From NCBI GenBank assembly GCA_001650895.1, contig LXYH01000003.1:1-64000 (forward strand): a stretch of DNA of 64,000 nucleotides, read 5' to 3'. The notes below the pieces were generated by a model. That model had not been told where the DNA came from and searched no databases. It saw only the letters and a list, made by a program, of their open reading frames with translations. The position numbers and the translations under genes were made by a program. Position 1 is the first letter of the stretch. The number at the start of each line of letters is the position of its first letter. The DNA is from Rhodobacteraceae bacterium EhC02 (lineage in GTDB: Bacteria > Pseudomonadota > Alphaproteobacteria > Rhodobacterales > Rhodobacteraceae). Positions 1 to 8,303 of the stretch are shown here, piece after piece.

Positions 1-1
1 C

Positions 2-1063
2 ATGGCGCAGCCCCTTGCGGTGCCGGGACCTGCGCGGATGCTGGACGGGGTTGCAGCGCAGCCCTTGCCCGGCGCGGCGGCGCTGGGCCTTGGGGGGGAT
101 GCCCCGCAGCGGCAGGCCGGGGGGCGGGCGGCTGGCCTGGCCCTGCTGGAGAGTTTTCTGAACGAACGGGGGCAGGATTACCGCCGGGCCATGTCCTCGC
201 CACTTGCCGGGGCCACGGCCTGTTCGCGCCTTTCGCCCCATCTGGCCTTCGGCACGCTGTCCCTGCGGGAGGCCGACCAGGCGGCGGCGCGGCGCGCGGC
301 GCAGGTGCGGGGGGGCGGTGACGGATGGTCGGGGGCGGTGCAATCGTTTCGCGCGCGGCTGGCCTGGCGCGATCATTTCGTCCAAAAGCTGGAGGATGAA
401 CCCGCGCTGGAATGGCGCTGCCTGCACCCCGCCTACGAGGGTCTGCGCCCCGCCATGCCGGATGCCGCGCGGCTTGAGGCCTGGTGCAGGGGCGAGACAG
501 GCTTGCCCTTCGTCGATGCCTGCATGCGGTCACTGGCGGCGACAGGCTGGCTGAATTTCCGGATGCGCAGCATGGTGATGGCGGTGGCCAGCTATCATCT
601 CTGGCTGGATTGGCGCGCCACTGGGCAGCACCTGGCGCGGATGTTCACCGATTACGAGCCCGGCATCCACTGGTCACAGGTGCAGATGCAATCCGGCACC
701 ACGGGCATCAACACGATCCGCATCTACAACCCGGTCAAGCAGGGGCTTGATCAGGACCCGACGGGCGCCTTCACGCGGGTCTGGCTGCCGGAACTGGCGG
801 ATGTGCCCGATGCGCTGCTGCAGGAGCCGTGGCGCTGGGACGGGGCCTCGGGCCTGCGCTATCCCGCGCCGGTGGTCGATGTGAAGGCCGCCGCGGCGGC
901 GGCGCGCGACCGGGTCTGGGCGGTGCGGCAGGGCGACGGTTTCCGGGCGCAGGCGGCGCGGGTGGTGCGCAAGCATGCCAGCCGCAAGGATGCCAGGGGC
1001 CGGTTTCAGCGCGACCCGGTCCGGCTGAAGAAGGATGACCGGCAGATGGGGTTCGATTTCTGA
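2..1063 (+). CDS. Photolyase/cryptochrome family protein, 5'-truncated by window edge
   Basis: The 353 residues seen are the C-terminal, FAD-binding half of a deoxyribodipyrimidine photolyase/cryptochrome, which would repair UV lesions in light or act as a light sensor. The first methionine is an accident of the window edge: a complete protein needs about 120-150 more upstream residues for the antenna-binding domain. Family signs are [13 protein letters not shown] near residue 76, [25 protein letters not shown] near 167, and RIYNPVKQ followed by [14 protein letters not shown]. The usual GWQW-type stretch before the RIxNP motif is replaced by [14 protein letters not shown], so this is not a textbook class I CPD enzyme; a (6-4)-like or cryptochrome subgroup is possible. 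The stop overlaps the start of the DUF2256 gene by one base. Confidence 0.9.
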   Translation: MAQPLAVPGPARMLDGVAAQPLPGAAALGLGGDAPQRQAGGRAAGLALLESFLNERGQDYRRAMSSPLAGATACSRLSPHLAFGTLSLREADQAAARRAAQVRGGGDGWSGAVQSFRARLAWRDHFVQKLEDEPALEWRCLHPAYEGLRPAMPDAARLEAWCRGETGLPFVDACMRSLAATGWLNFRMRSMVMAVASYHLWLDWRATGQHLARMFTDYEPGIHWSQVQMQSGTTGINTIRIYNPVKQGLDQDPTGAFTRVWLPELADVPDALLQEPWRWDGASGLRYPAPVVDVKAAAAAARDRVWAVRQGDGFRAQAARVVRKHASRKDARGRFQRDPVRLKKDDRQMGFDF

Positions 1064-1236
1064 TGGCGATGCGACGCAAATCCGACTTGCCGCAGAAGAC
1101 CTGCGCGACCTGTGGGCGGCCTTTCACATGGCGCAAGAAATGGGCAAGGGTCTGGGACGAGGTGCGCTACTGCTCGGACCGGTGCCGGGGCGAAAAAGGC
1201 AAGGCCGCCAAGGGAGCCAAGCCCCCTGCGGCCTGA
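1063..1236 (+). CDS. DUF2256 small zinc-ribbon protein
   Basis: A 57-residue ORF starting [10 protein letters not shown], whose ATG shares one base with the photolyase stop (TGATG), so translation is probably coupled. It carries two cysteine pairs, CATC and CSDRC, around the block [18 protein letters not shown], the hallmark of DUF2256. The four cysteines should bind one zinc. The tail is basic ([11 protein letters not shown]), which would suit nucleic-acid contact. DUF2256 genes are, as I know them, commonly found beside photolyase/cryptochrome genes; its role is not known. A helper or DNA/RNA-binding partner of the photolyase is inference. Confidence 0.85.
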   Translation: MAMRRKSDLPQKTCATCGRPFTWRKKWARVWDEVRYCSDRCRGEKGKAAKGAKPPAA

Positions 1237-1271
1237 CCTGCCGCATTGGTAAGGAATACTGACCGCCCGTG

Positions 1272-1300
1272 TTGCCTATCGGAAACTTTCGTCCTAAAAG
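1272..1300 (+). promoter_or_regulatory. Possible promoter for glcB
   Basis: TTGCCT and TAAAAG are separated by 17 bases, about 54 bases before the glcB start, in the 117-base gap after the DUF2256 gene. The match to the sigma-70 consensus is only partial. Confidence 0.25.
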
Positions 1301-1353
1301 CGGGCGCGACGAGGGTATGCGGTGGCATGCCGCAAGGAACAGGGAGCAGAGCC

Positions 1354-3507
1354 ATGACAGATCGCGTGACGCATAACGGGTTGCAGGTGGACCGCCTGCT
1401 GTTCGATTTCATCGAACAGCGCGCCCTTCCGGGAACAGGGGTCGATTCGGACAGGTTCTGGCAGGGCTTTGCCGCGATGGTGCAGGATCTGACGCCGAAG
1501 AACCGCGCGCTTCTGGCCAAACGCGAGGCCCTTCAGGCCCAGATCGACGCCTGGCATGTGGCGCGGCGCGGTCAGTCGCATGATGCGCGCGCCTACAAGA
1601 CTTTCCTCGAGGATATCGGCTATCTTCTGCCCGAGGGCGATGATTTCTCGATCGAAACCACCAATGTGGACCCCGAGATCGCCAGCATCCCCGGCCCGCA
1701 GCTGGTGGTGCCGATCACCAACGCGCGTTTCGCGCTGAACGCGGCGAATGCGCGCTGGGGCAGCCTTTACGATGCGTTCTACGGCACCGATGCGATGGGC
1801 GGCACGCCCCCCAAGGGCGGTTATGACCGTGGCCATGGTGCGCGTGTCGTGGCGCGGGCCCGCGTCTTCCTGGACGAGGCGTTCCCGGTCCAGGGCACTA
1901 GCCATGCCGATGCCCGCCGTTACCACGTGCAGGACGGTCAGTTGCTGATCGACGATCACCCGCTGCAGCAGCCGGCGAAATTCGCAGGCTACCGTGGCCA
2001 TCCCAAGGCGCCCGACGCGGTGCTTCTGGTCAATAACGGCTTGCATGTGGAACTGGTGTTTGATCGCACCCATCCGATCGGCAGCCGTGACCAGGCGGGT
2101 CTGGCCGATGTGGTGCTGGAATCGGCGGTGTCGGCCATCATGGATTGCGAGGATTCGGTGGCCTGTGTGGACGCCGAGGACAAGGTGCTGGCCTATTCCA
2201 ACTGGCTGGGCCTGATGCAGGGCAATCTTGAGGAGACCTTCGAGAAGGCCGGCAAGCAGATGACCCGCCGCCTGTCCGCGGACCGGACCTTCATCGCGCC
2301 CGATGGCAGCACGCTGACCCTGAAGGGCCGCGCGCTTCTGTGGGTGCGCAACGTGGGTCACCTGATGACCAACCCCGCGATCCGCGACGCCAATGGCGAC
2401 GAGATCTTCGAGGGCCTGATGGATGCCATGCTGACCGTGCTGATCGCGATGCATGACCTTGGGCGCGACAAGGGCCAGCGCTTCGGCAATTCCGCGCTGG
2501 GGTCTGTCTATGTCGTGAAGCCCAAGATGCACGGCCCCGAGGAAGTGGCCTTCGCGGACGAGATCTTCGCCCGTGTCGAGGATGTGCTGGGCCTGCCGCG
2601 CAGCACCGTCAAGATCGGCGTCATGGACGAGGAGCGCCGCACGAGTGTCAACCTCAAGGCCTGCATCCGCGCCGCCAAGACCCGTGTCGCCTTCATCAAT
2701 ACCGGGTTCCTCGACCGCACCGGCGACGAGATCCACACCTCGATGGAAGCAGGCCCCTTCAGCCGCAAGGATTTCATCAAGCGCAAGGGCTGGATCACCG
2801 CCTATGAGGATCTGAACGTCGATGTCGGCCTGGAATGCGGTCTGTCCGGCAAGGCGCAGATCGGCAAGGGCATGTGGGCCATGCCCGACATGATGGCCGC
2901 GATGCTGGAACAGAAGATCGGCCACCCCAAGGCGGGCGCCAATTGCGCCTGGGTGCCCAGCCCCACGGCGGCGACGCTGCATGCGCTGCACTATCACAAG
3001 ATCGACGTCTTCGCCGTGCAGGCGCGCCTGGCCAAGGGTGGGCGGCGCGCCCATGTGGAAGGCGTGCTGGATATCCCGCTGGCCAGCTACCAGAAATGGA
3101 CCGAGGCGCAGAAAATCGCGGAAGTCGAGAACAACGCCCAGGGCATCCTTGGCTATGTGGTGCGCTGGATCGACCAGGGCGTCGGCTGTTCCAAGGTGCC
3201 GGACATCAACGATGTGGGCCTGATGGAAGACCGCGCGACCTGCCGCATCTCGGCGCAGCATGTGGCCAACTGGCTGCATCATGGTGTCGTCACCCGCGAT
3301 CAGGTGATGGAGGCGATGCGCAAGATGGCGGCGGTCGTGGATCGCCAGAATGCCCATGATCCGCTTTATCACCCGATGGCCCCCGGTTTTCAGGGGATCG
3401 CCTTCCAGGCGGCTTGCGATCTGGTTTTCCTGGGCCGCGAGCAGCCCTCGGGCTACACAGAGCCGGTGCTGCATCGCCGGCGCCTGGAATTCAAGGCGGC
3501 ACGGTGA
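1354..3507 (+). CDS. glcB: Malate synthase G
   Basis: A 717-residue cytoplasmic enzyme that condenses glyoxylate with acetyl-CoA to malate, the second step of the glyoxylate shunt or of glycolate use. The length fits the large monomeric G isoform (about 720 residues). Recognisable blocks are [15 protein letters not shown] near residue 265, [13 protein letters not shown] near 330 and [16 protein letters not shown] near 620, which matches the C-terminal active-site region. I chose ATG 1354 (MTDRVTHNG) because AGGGAGCAGA lies just before it and homologues start there; the frame is open further upstream but that part does not look like the family. glcG follows after 21 bases. No isocitrate lyase is in the window. 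Confidence 0.97.
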   Translation: MTDRVTHNGLQVDRLLFDFIEQRALPGTGVDSDRFWQGFAAMVQDLTPKNRALLAKREALQAQIDAWHVARRGQSHDARAYKTFLEDIGYLLPEGDDFSIETTNVDPEIASIPGPQLVVPITNARFALNAANARWGSLYDAFYGTDAMGGTPPKGGYDRGHGARVVARARVFLDEAFPVQGTSHADARRYHVQDGQLLIDDHPLQQPAKFAGYRGHPKAPDAVLLVNNGLHVELVFDRTHPIGSRDQAGLADVVLESAVSAIMDCEDSVACVDAEDKVLAYSNWLGLMQGNLEETFEKAGKQMTRRLSADRTFIAPDGSTLTLKGRALLWVRNVGHLMTNPAIRDANGDEIFEGLMDAMLTVLIAMHDLGRDKGQRFGNSALGSVYVVKPKMHGPEEVAFADEIFARVEDVLGLPRSTVKIGVMDEERRTSVNLKACIRAAKTRVAFINTGFLDRTGDEIHTSMEAGPFSRKDFIKRKGWITAYEDLNVDVGLECGLSGKAQIGKGMWAMPDMMAAMLEQKIGHPKAGANCAWVPSPTAATLHALHYHKIDVFAVQARLAKGGRRAHVEGVLDIPLASYQKWTEAQKIAEVENNAQGILGYVVRWIDQGVGCSKVPDINDVGLMEDRATCRISAQHVANWLHHGVVTRDQVMEAMRKMAAVVDRQNAHDPLYHPMAPGFQGIAFQAACDLVFLGREQPSGYTEPVLHRRRLEFKAAR

Positions 3508-3528
3508 AACGGGGAAGGGGATAGGACG

Positions 3529-3948
3529 ATGATTACTCTGGATCAGGCGAAGGTCATGATTGACGTGGCGCGCAAGACGGGCCGCGAGATGGGGCTGAAG
3601 CCCTTGTCGATCGTGGTGCTGGACGCGGGCGGCCATCTTCTGGCCTTCGAGCGCGAGGATGGCGCAAGCCCCGGCCGCTTCGAGATCGCGCGGGGCAAGG
3701 CCTACGGCGCGGTGATGCTGGGCATGCCCGGATCGGCGCAGATGGCCCGTGCCGAAGGGCAGGCCTATTTCATGGCGGCTGTGAACGGCGCCTTCGGCGG
3801 CAAGGTCGTGCCGGTCCCCGGCGGTGTGCTGGTGATGCAGGGCGATGCGGTTGTTGGCGCGGTCGGCGTGACCGGCGACACCTCGGACAATGACGCGGCG
3901 GCGGCCGTGGCGGGGATCGAGGCTGCGGGTTTCGCGGCCAAGGCGTGA
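3529..3948 (+). CDS. glcG: GlcG/HbpS family heme-binding protein
   Basis: A 139-residue DUF336/GlcG-type protein with the typical start MITLDQAKVMIDVA, the core LSIVVLDAGGHLLAFEREDG, and a glycine-rich VPVPGGVLV segment near residue 97. The family is widespread next to glycolate and malate synthase genes; some members (HbpS) bind heme or act as redox sensors, but GlcG has no settled enzymatic role. It lies 21 bases after glcB and is followed by a clear terminator, so glcB-glcG form one unit. Confidence 0.9.
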   Translation: MITLDQAKVMIDVARKTGREMGLKPLSIVVLDAGGHLLAFEREDGASPGRFEIARGKAYGAVMLGMPGSAQMARAEGQAYFMAAVNGAFGGKVVPVPGGVLVMQGDAVVGAVGVTGDTSDNDAAAAVAGIEAAGFAAKA

Positions 3949-4014
3949 TCCCGCAACCGGTCCGGCAGGCAGTGCATTAGGCACGAAAACGCCGGAAATA
4001 CAGGCATTCGCGTC

Positions 4015-4040
4015 AAAGCGGGGCAGAAATGCCCCGCTTT
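4015..4040 (+). terminator. Rho-independent terminator after glcBG
   Basis: Perfect 11-base arms AAAGCGGGGCA / TGCCCCGCTTT around a GAAA loop, followed by CGTGTTT. It lies 66 bases after the glcG stop. The arms end in a weak T tract on both strands. Confidence 0.8.
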
Positions 4041-4112
4041 CGTGTTTCAATACCTGCGGGAAAGCTATATCTTGGGATGTAACAGGCGCGTAACACCACC
4101 AGGACAGCAGGC

Positions 4113-4886
4113 ATGGCACGACCCGTCGTCGGCATCATCAGCAATCAGCATCTGATCAACGACCAGTATCTGGCCCATGCGGGCGGTGCCATGAATTCGG
4201 AAGCGATATCAGGCGTTTCGGGCTGTCTGCCCCTGCTGATTCCGGCCGATCCGCGCTTTGTCTCGGTGGCCGAACTGATGGATACATGCGACGGTTTCCT
4301 GCTGACCGGCGGGCGGCCGAACGTGCACCCCAACGAATATGGCGAGGCCGAGACCGAGGCGCATGGCGCCTTCGACCGGGCCCGCGATGCGATCACCCTG
4401 CCGCTGGTACGGGCCTGTGTCGAACGCGGACAGCCCTTTCTCGGCATCTGCCGCGGCTTTCAGGAAGTGAACGTCGCCATGGGTGGCAGTCTCTACCCCG
4501 AGATTCGCGACCTGCCGGGCCGGATGAATCACCGCATGCCCCCCGACGGCACGCTGGAGGAAAAATTCGCCCTGCGCCATTCCGTCAAGTTTGCCGAGGG
4601 CGGCCTGTTCCATCGTCTGATGGGCGCGCAAGAGGTGATGACCAACACCCTGCATGGGCAGGGGATCTGCCGCGCCGGTGCGCGGATCGTGATCGACGGA
4701 CATGCCCCCGACGGCACGCCCGAGGCGATATATGTCAAGGATGCGCCCGGTTTTACCCTGTCGGTGCAATGGCATCCCGAATGGGACGCGGCCAATGACC
4801 CGGTCTCGCGGCCGCTTTTCACGGCCTTTGGCGATGCGGTGCGCGCCTGGGCGGCGCGCGGTGCGAAAGTCCTGAAATCCGCGTGA
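4113..4886 (+). CDS. Gamma-glutamyl-gamma-aminobutyrate hydrolase family protein (peptidase C26)
   Basis: A 257-residue class I glutamine-amidotransferase-like hydrolase of the PuuD type, which cleaves gamma-glutamyl bonds such as in gamma-glutamyl-GABA from putrescine breakdown. The nucleophile is Cys113 in GICRGFQE, and the base is His221 with the glutamate two residues on, in VQWHPEWD. ISNQHLINDQY near the start and TGGRPNVHP near residue 66 also fit the family. It stands alone between a terminator and the flavodoxin gene, without other puu genes nearby, so the exact substrate is open. Confidence 0.88.
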   Translation: MARPVVGIISNQHLINDQYLAHAGGAMNSEAISGVSGCLPLLIPADPRFVSVAELMDTCDGFLLTGGRPNVHPNEYGEAETEAHGAFDRARDAITLPLVRACVERGQPFLGICRGFQEVNVAMGGSLYPEIRDLPGRMNHRMPPDGTLEEKFALRHSVKFAEGGLFHRLMGAQEVMTNTLHGQGICRAGARIVIDGHAPDGTPEAIYVKDAPGFTLSVQWHPEWDAANDPVSRPLFTAFGDAVRAWAARGAKVLKSA

Positions 4887-4971
4887 AATTCTGCCTGACT
4901 TGAGCCAGCGCAAGGTGCGGCTGCCGCATGACCTGCATGATCATGCCGTATCCACACCCAAAGGTGCTGCC

Positions 4972-5505
4972 ATGACAGTCTTGATCGCCTATGCCACGAC
5001 CGAGGGCCAGACCCGCAAGATCGCCCGTTTCTGCGCCGATCGCCTGATCGCGCGCGGGCACAGCGTCGAATTGCTGCCGCTTGTCGATCTCGAGGATGAG
5101 GAACCGCTCGAGATGTCGCGCTTTGACGCGGCGATCCTTGCAGGCTCCGTCCACGGGGGGCAATTGCAGCCGCAACTGATCCGCTTTGCCGCCCGCCATG
5201 CCGCCGCGCTGAACGCGCGTCCGGGCCTGTTCCTCATGGTGTCGCTTGCGGCAGCCGGGAACGACAAGGAAGAGCACGCGGATCTTGCGCGGATTGCCCA
5301 TGAATTCGTGAAAACCTCTGGCTGGACCCCGTCCGAGACGCTGAATGTTGCCGGGGCGTTCCGTTTCACGCAATACGACTTCTTCAAAGGGCTGGCGATG
5401 CGCTGGATCGCGCATAACAAGGGCGAGGCGGTCGAGCCCGGCAAGGACAAGGAATATACCGATTGGGCGGTGCTGGGCGCGGTGCTAGACAAATGGCGCG
5501 GCTGA
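4972..5505 (+). CDS. Flavodoxin-domain protein (HemG-like)
   Basis: A 177-residue flavodoxin-fold protein. The FMN phosphate loop is YATTEGQTRKIA at residues 6-17, and AGSVHGGQLQPQL near 60 and KYTDW-like KEYTDWAVLG near the end resemble HemG/menaquinone-dependent protoporphyrinogen oxidase-like flavodoxins. The ATG at 4972 (MTVLIAYATTEG) puts the FMN loop at the usual distance; the longer open frame upstream adds unrelated residues. Real protoporphyrinogen oxidase activity is not certain, since many alphaproteobacterial homologues are only called flavodoxin family. Confidence 0.75.
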   Translation: MTVLIAYATTEGQTRKIARFCADRLIARGHSVELLPLVDLEDEEPLEMSRFDAAILAGSVHGGQLQPQLIRFAARHAAALNARPGLFLMVSLAAAGNDKEEHADLARIAHEFVKTSGWTPSETLNVAGAFRFTQYDFFKGLAMRWIAHNKGEAVEPGKDKEYTDWAVLGAVLDKWRG

Positions 5506-5569
5506 GGCGGCAAAGGTTGATAATTCCTGAAACCGCGCGGCCAGGCCCCTGGACTCATTGACGCGGAAT

Positions 5570-5590
5570 GATGTCCCACGATGGGACATC
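5570..5590. terminator. Stem-loop between convergent genes
   Basis: Perfect 9-base arms GATGTCCCA / TGGGACATC with a 3-base loop, in the 97-base gap between the convergent flavodoxin and RTX-Hint genes. There is no T run on either side, so it is only a candidate bidirectional terminator. Confidence 0.4.
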
Positions 5591-5602
5591 CTGCCCCATG
5601 GA

Positions 5603-8101
5603 TCAGGCCGGCATCAGAATGCGGCTTTCGTGCTTGCGCAGGCAGGTGCGCGCGGTGTCGCCATAGCCGCCCGGATCGCTGCGCAGCGCGGGGAAACAGC
5701 GGAACAGATCCTCGCGGCTGTCGTCCGACAGGGCCTTCAGGCCGACATGGCCGGGATGGAAGCTTTCTGTGGCGGCCCCTTCGGCAAAGATGATCTCGTG
5801 ACGGTCGAACAGCAGGTGCAGGTATGTCACGCTGGCGCAATCCGTTTGGGTGATCCCGCGACCATCGACCATGTGCTTGGCCGACAGCAGCACCTCTGGC
5901 GTGTTGAAATAGAGCGCGGCCATGGTCGAGCGGTGCAGCATCCTGTGCTGGGGCGAGACCAGAAGCGGCCGGGTATTGCCGAAAACACCCGTTTCAAAGC
6001 GGACCGGGGCGAAATCGCCTTGTCCGGCCACGGTCCGTCGCCCGGTCCAGCGCAGGGGTTGCGGGCCGTTGTCGCGGGTGATCACCATGTCGCCAGGGCG
6101 CAGATCCTCGACCGGGCGGGGGCCCCGCGGCGTCAGGATGCGGGTGCCTGCGGTGAAGCAGATGATCACGTTCTCCATGTTCGAGAAGGTGACGACCGTC
6201 CCGTCGGCCAGCGTGGCCGTGCCGGACAGGGCGTTCGGATCGGTGTTGGTATAGACCACGTCTTCCCAGTCCAGCAGCCCGCCGAAATCCAGCGTGTCGC
6301 CACCCGGCTCGTCGGCCTCGCCGCCCTCGATGGTGATCGTGCCGCCGCCAAGCGCGGTCGCGTCCAGCAGGAAGGTATCATTGCCGGCACCGCCGGACAC
6401 GGTATCGCCGGAACCGACCAAGATCAGGTCATCACCCGCGCCGCCCTCGATCAGGTCGGCGCCCGTGCCGCCGATGATCGTGTCATCGCCATCGCCGCCA
6501 TAGAGCAGGTCATCGCCGCCGCGCCCGTCGATCAGGTCATCGCCCGCGCCACCGAAGAACGCATTGGTCCAGTCCGCGCCCTGACCGTCATAGCCCGTCA
6601 GCGTGTCGTTCCAGTCCGATCCGATGATCCCGTCGATGCCGATGGTCACCGTGTCGTTCGCCGCATCCCCGCCCGCAAGGACGCCGGTGGACAGATCGAC
6701 CGACACGCTCGCGCCCGAGGCGGAATAGTCGATGAAATCCATGCCCGTGCCGCCGTCAAAGGCATCCGCACCGGCGCCACCGATGAAGGTGTCATTGCCA
6801 TCGCCGCCGAAAAGCTGGTTGGTTCCGGTGCCGCCCGACAGGATGTCGTTCCCGGCATCGCCGTTCAGCGTGTCATTGCCCGCACCACCGAACAGGCGGT
6901 CGCTGTCATTGCCGCCCGACAGCGAGTCGTTGCCGTCCTCGCCCAGGATCGTGTCATTGCCGTCGCCGCCCGACAGCGTGTCGTCGCCTGCAACCTGCGG
7001 GATCGTGGTGAAATGCACGTCCGAGACCCAGATCGCCTGTGTCCCGCTCAATCCGTTGGAATAGGAGATCGTGATCTGGCTGACCGGGCCCGTGATCTGG
7101 ATCAGCGCCGACCCCGAGGCGCTGTTGGGCGCGTCAGGCAGGTTGTTGGCCCGGATCGTGTTGCCCGTCACCGTATCGCCCGCGCCGGGGGTGATCGTGA
7201 CGGCCACCGGGTTTTCGTTCAGGTCAAAGGCATTGACCGTCACCAGGTCGCGGTGATTGCCGCTGCCCCAGTCGATATCGTTGATCCGAAAGCTGACGTT
7301 CTGCACGGCATCGGACATGCCGCTGCCCGCTTCGGCCGCGAAATCGATGGTGGTGGTCGAAGACGCGCCATCGCCATTGCCGAAAAGATAAAGGCTGGAA
7401 TTGGGATCGAAGGGCTCGCCCGGCGCCACATAGGTGGCGTCCGTGGTCTCGATCTGAAAGAGCGGGTTGTTGTTGCCGGTGTTGGTGAAACCGACCGACA
7501 CCCGCATCGTCCCGGTATCCTGCGTGAATCCGGCCGCAAGGTTGGCCCCGTCCGGGCCGCCGGCGGTCCAGTCCAGCACCTCGGTCGTGGCGCTGACCGG
7601 GCTGGTGGTCATGTCGCCATGGATCACGTCATCGCCGCTGCCGCCGTCGATCACGTCATTGCCGCCGCCGCCCCGGATCGTGTCATTGCCGGCTCCGGCC
7701 TGCACGGTGTCATTGCCCGCGCCCGCCCGGATCTGATCCGCGCCCGTGCCGGGGCTGGTGCCGTCGGCATCGCTGAAGCTGCTGATGATCAGGTCGTTGC
7801 CACCGGTCCCCGTGACGATCCCGTCAGGGGCCACGAAGTCGGGATTGGTCGTGACCGTCGCCGCGGTGATCGTCGTGACCGGTCCGAAATCCGGGACGAA
7901 GTAGACAAAGCCGTCCGTCCCCAGGAAATAGACGCCGGGTTCGAACGTGTTGACGAAAGTCTGCCCGTTCCAGGTGCCCGACCATGTCCAGCTGCCGGCG
8001 CCCAGCGTGCTGGCGGTGGTGAAGGTGATCAGCGGGCCGCCGATCCCATCTGCGCTGTCCAACGCACCGTTGCCTAATGTGACCCTGTATCCGTCGGGCA
8101 T
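5603..8101 (-). CDS. RTX calcium-binding repeat protein with C-terminal Hint domain
   Basis: An 832-residue, acidic, probably secreted protein. An N-terminal beta-rich region (about 1-110) is followed by RTX nonapeptides of the GGxGND type (about 115-165), a non-repeat beta-sandwich-like insert (about 165-370), a second long RTX block (about 375-590), and a Hint domain beginning at Cys648 (CFTAGTRILTPRG). Hint_2 domains of this kind are common at the ends of RTX proteins in Rhodobacteraceae; Hint domains can cut their own chain at the first cysteine. No N-terminal signal peptide is visible, as expected for type I secretion, but no type I secretion genes are here. Start at 8101 (MPDGYRVTLG) has GGAG 9 bases before it. 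Function could be surface or biofilm related; that is a guess. Confidence 0.88.
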   Translation of the reverse strand: MPDGYRVTLGNGALDSADGIGGPLITFTTASTLGAGSWTWSGTWNGQTFVNTFEPGVYFLGTDGFVYFVPDFGPVTTITAATVTTNPDFVAPDGIVTGTGGNDLIISSFSDADGTSPGTGADQIRAGAGNDTVQAGAGNDTIRGGGGNDVIDGGSGDDVIHGDMTTSPVSATTEVLDWTAGGPDGANLAAGFTQDTGTMRVSVGFTNTGNNNPLFQIETTDATYVAPGEPFDPNSSLYLFGNGDGASSTTTIDFAAEAGSGMSDAVQNVSFRINDIDWGSGNHRDLVTVNAFDLNENPVAVTITPGAGDTVTGNTIRANNLPDAPNSASGSALIQITGPVSQITISYSNGLSGTQAIWVSDVHFTTIPQVAGDDTLSGGDGNDTILGEDGNDSLSGGNDSDRLFGGAGNDTLNGDAGNDILSGGTGTNQLFGGDGNDTFIGGAGADAFDGGTGMDFIDYSASGASVSVDLSTGVLAGGDAANDTVTIGIDGIIGSDWNDTLTGYDGQGADWTNAFFGGAGDDLIDGRGGDDLLYGGDGDDTIIGGTGADLIEGGAGDDLILVGSGDTVSGGAGNDTFLLDATALGGGTITIEGGEADEPGGDTLDFGGLLDWEDVVYTNTDPNALSGTATLADGTVVTFSNMENVIICFTAGTRILTPRGPRPVEDLRPGDMVITRDNGPQPLRWTGRRTVAGQGDFAPVRFETGVFGNTRPLLVSPQHRMLHRSTMAALYFNTPEVLLSAKHMVDGRGITQTDCASVTYLHLLFDRHEIIFAEGAATESFHPGHVGLKALSDDSREDLFRCFPALRSDPGGYGDTARTCLRKHESRILMPA

Positions 8102-8230
8102 ACTCGTTACTCCATCATCCGTCTGTCCGGGCAACGCCCTTCGTGGATGCAACACTCTGTTTCGGAGGGGGATACAGTCGGGAATGGGCGAATTTTCGCG
8201 TAATTTGAGGCGTTTTCAGGGCGGCCCGTC

Positions 8231-8270
8231 CCGAAAAAACGAAACCCCGCGGCTTGCGATGCGGGGTTTC
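8231..8270 (-). terminator. Rho-independent terminator of the iorA-iorB operon
   Basis: Perfect 10-base arms GAAACCCCGC / GCGGGGTTTC with a 10-base loop. Read on the minus strand the hairpin is followed by GTTTTTTCGG, a proper T tract, 34 bases after the iorB stop. The rest of the gap 8102-8303 must hold the promoter of the RTX gene; I see no convincing -35/-10 pair. Confidence 0.85.
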
Positions 8271-8303
8271 AGCGGGAACAGCAGGACTTGAAAAGCCCGT
8301 TTT

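Noticed and set aside
1294-4119. A 941-codon open frame on the minus strand
   Set aside because: It lies antisense to malate synthase and glcG, is rich in His, Arg and Gln as expected from GC-rich shadow frames, and has no family-like blocks.
5558-8077. An 839-codon open frame on the plus strand
   Set aside because: It mirrors the repeats of the RTX gene on the other strand; its apparent repetitive protein (IAAAPVDQVIA-like units) is a by-product of the GGxGND codons.
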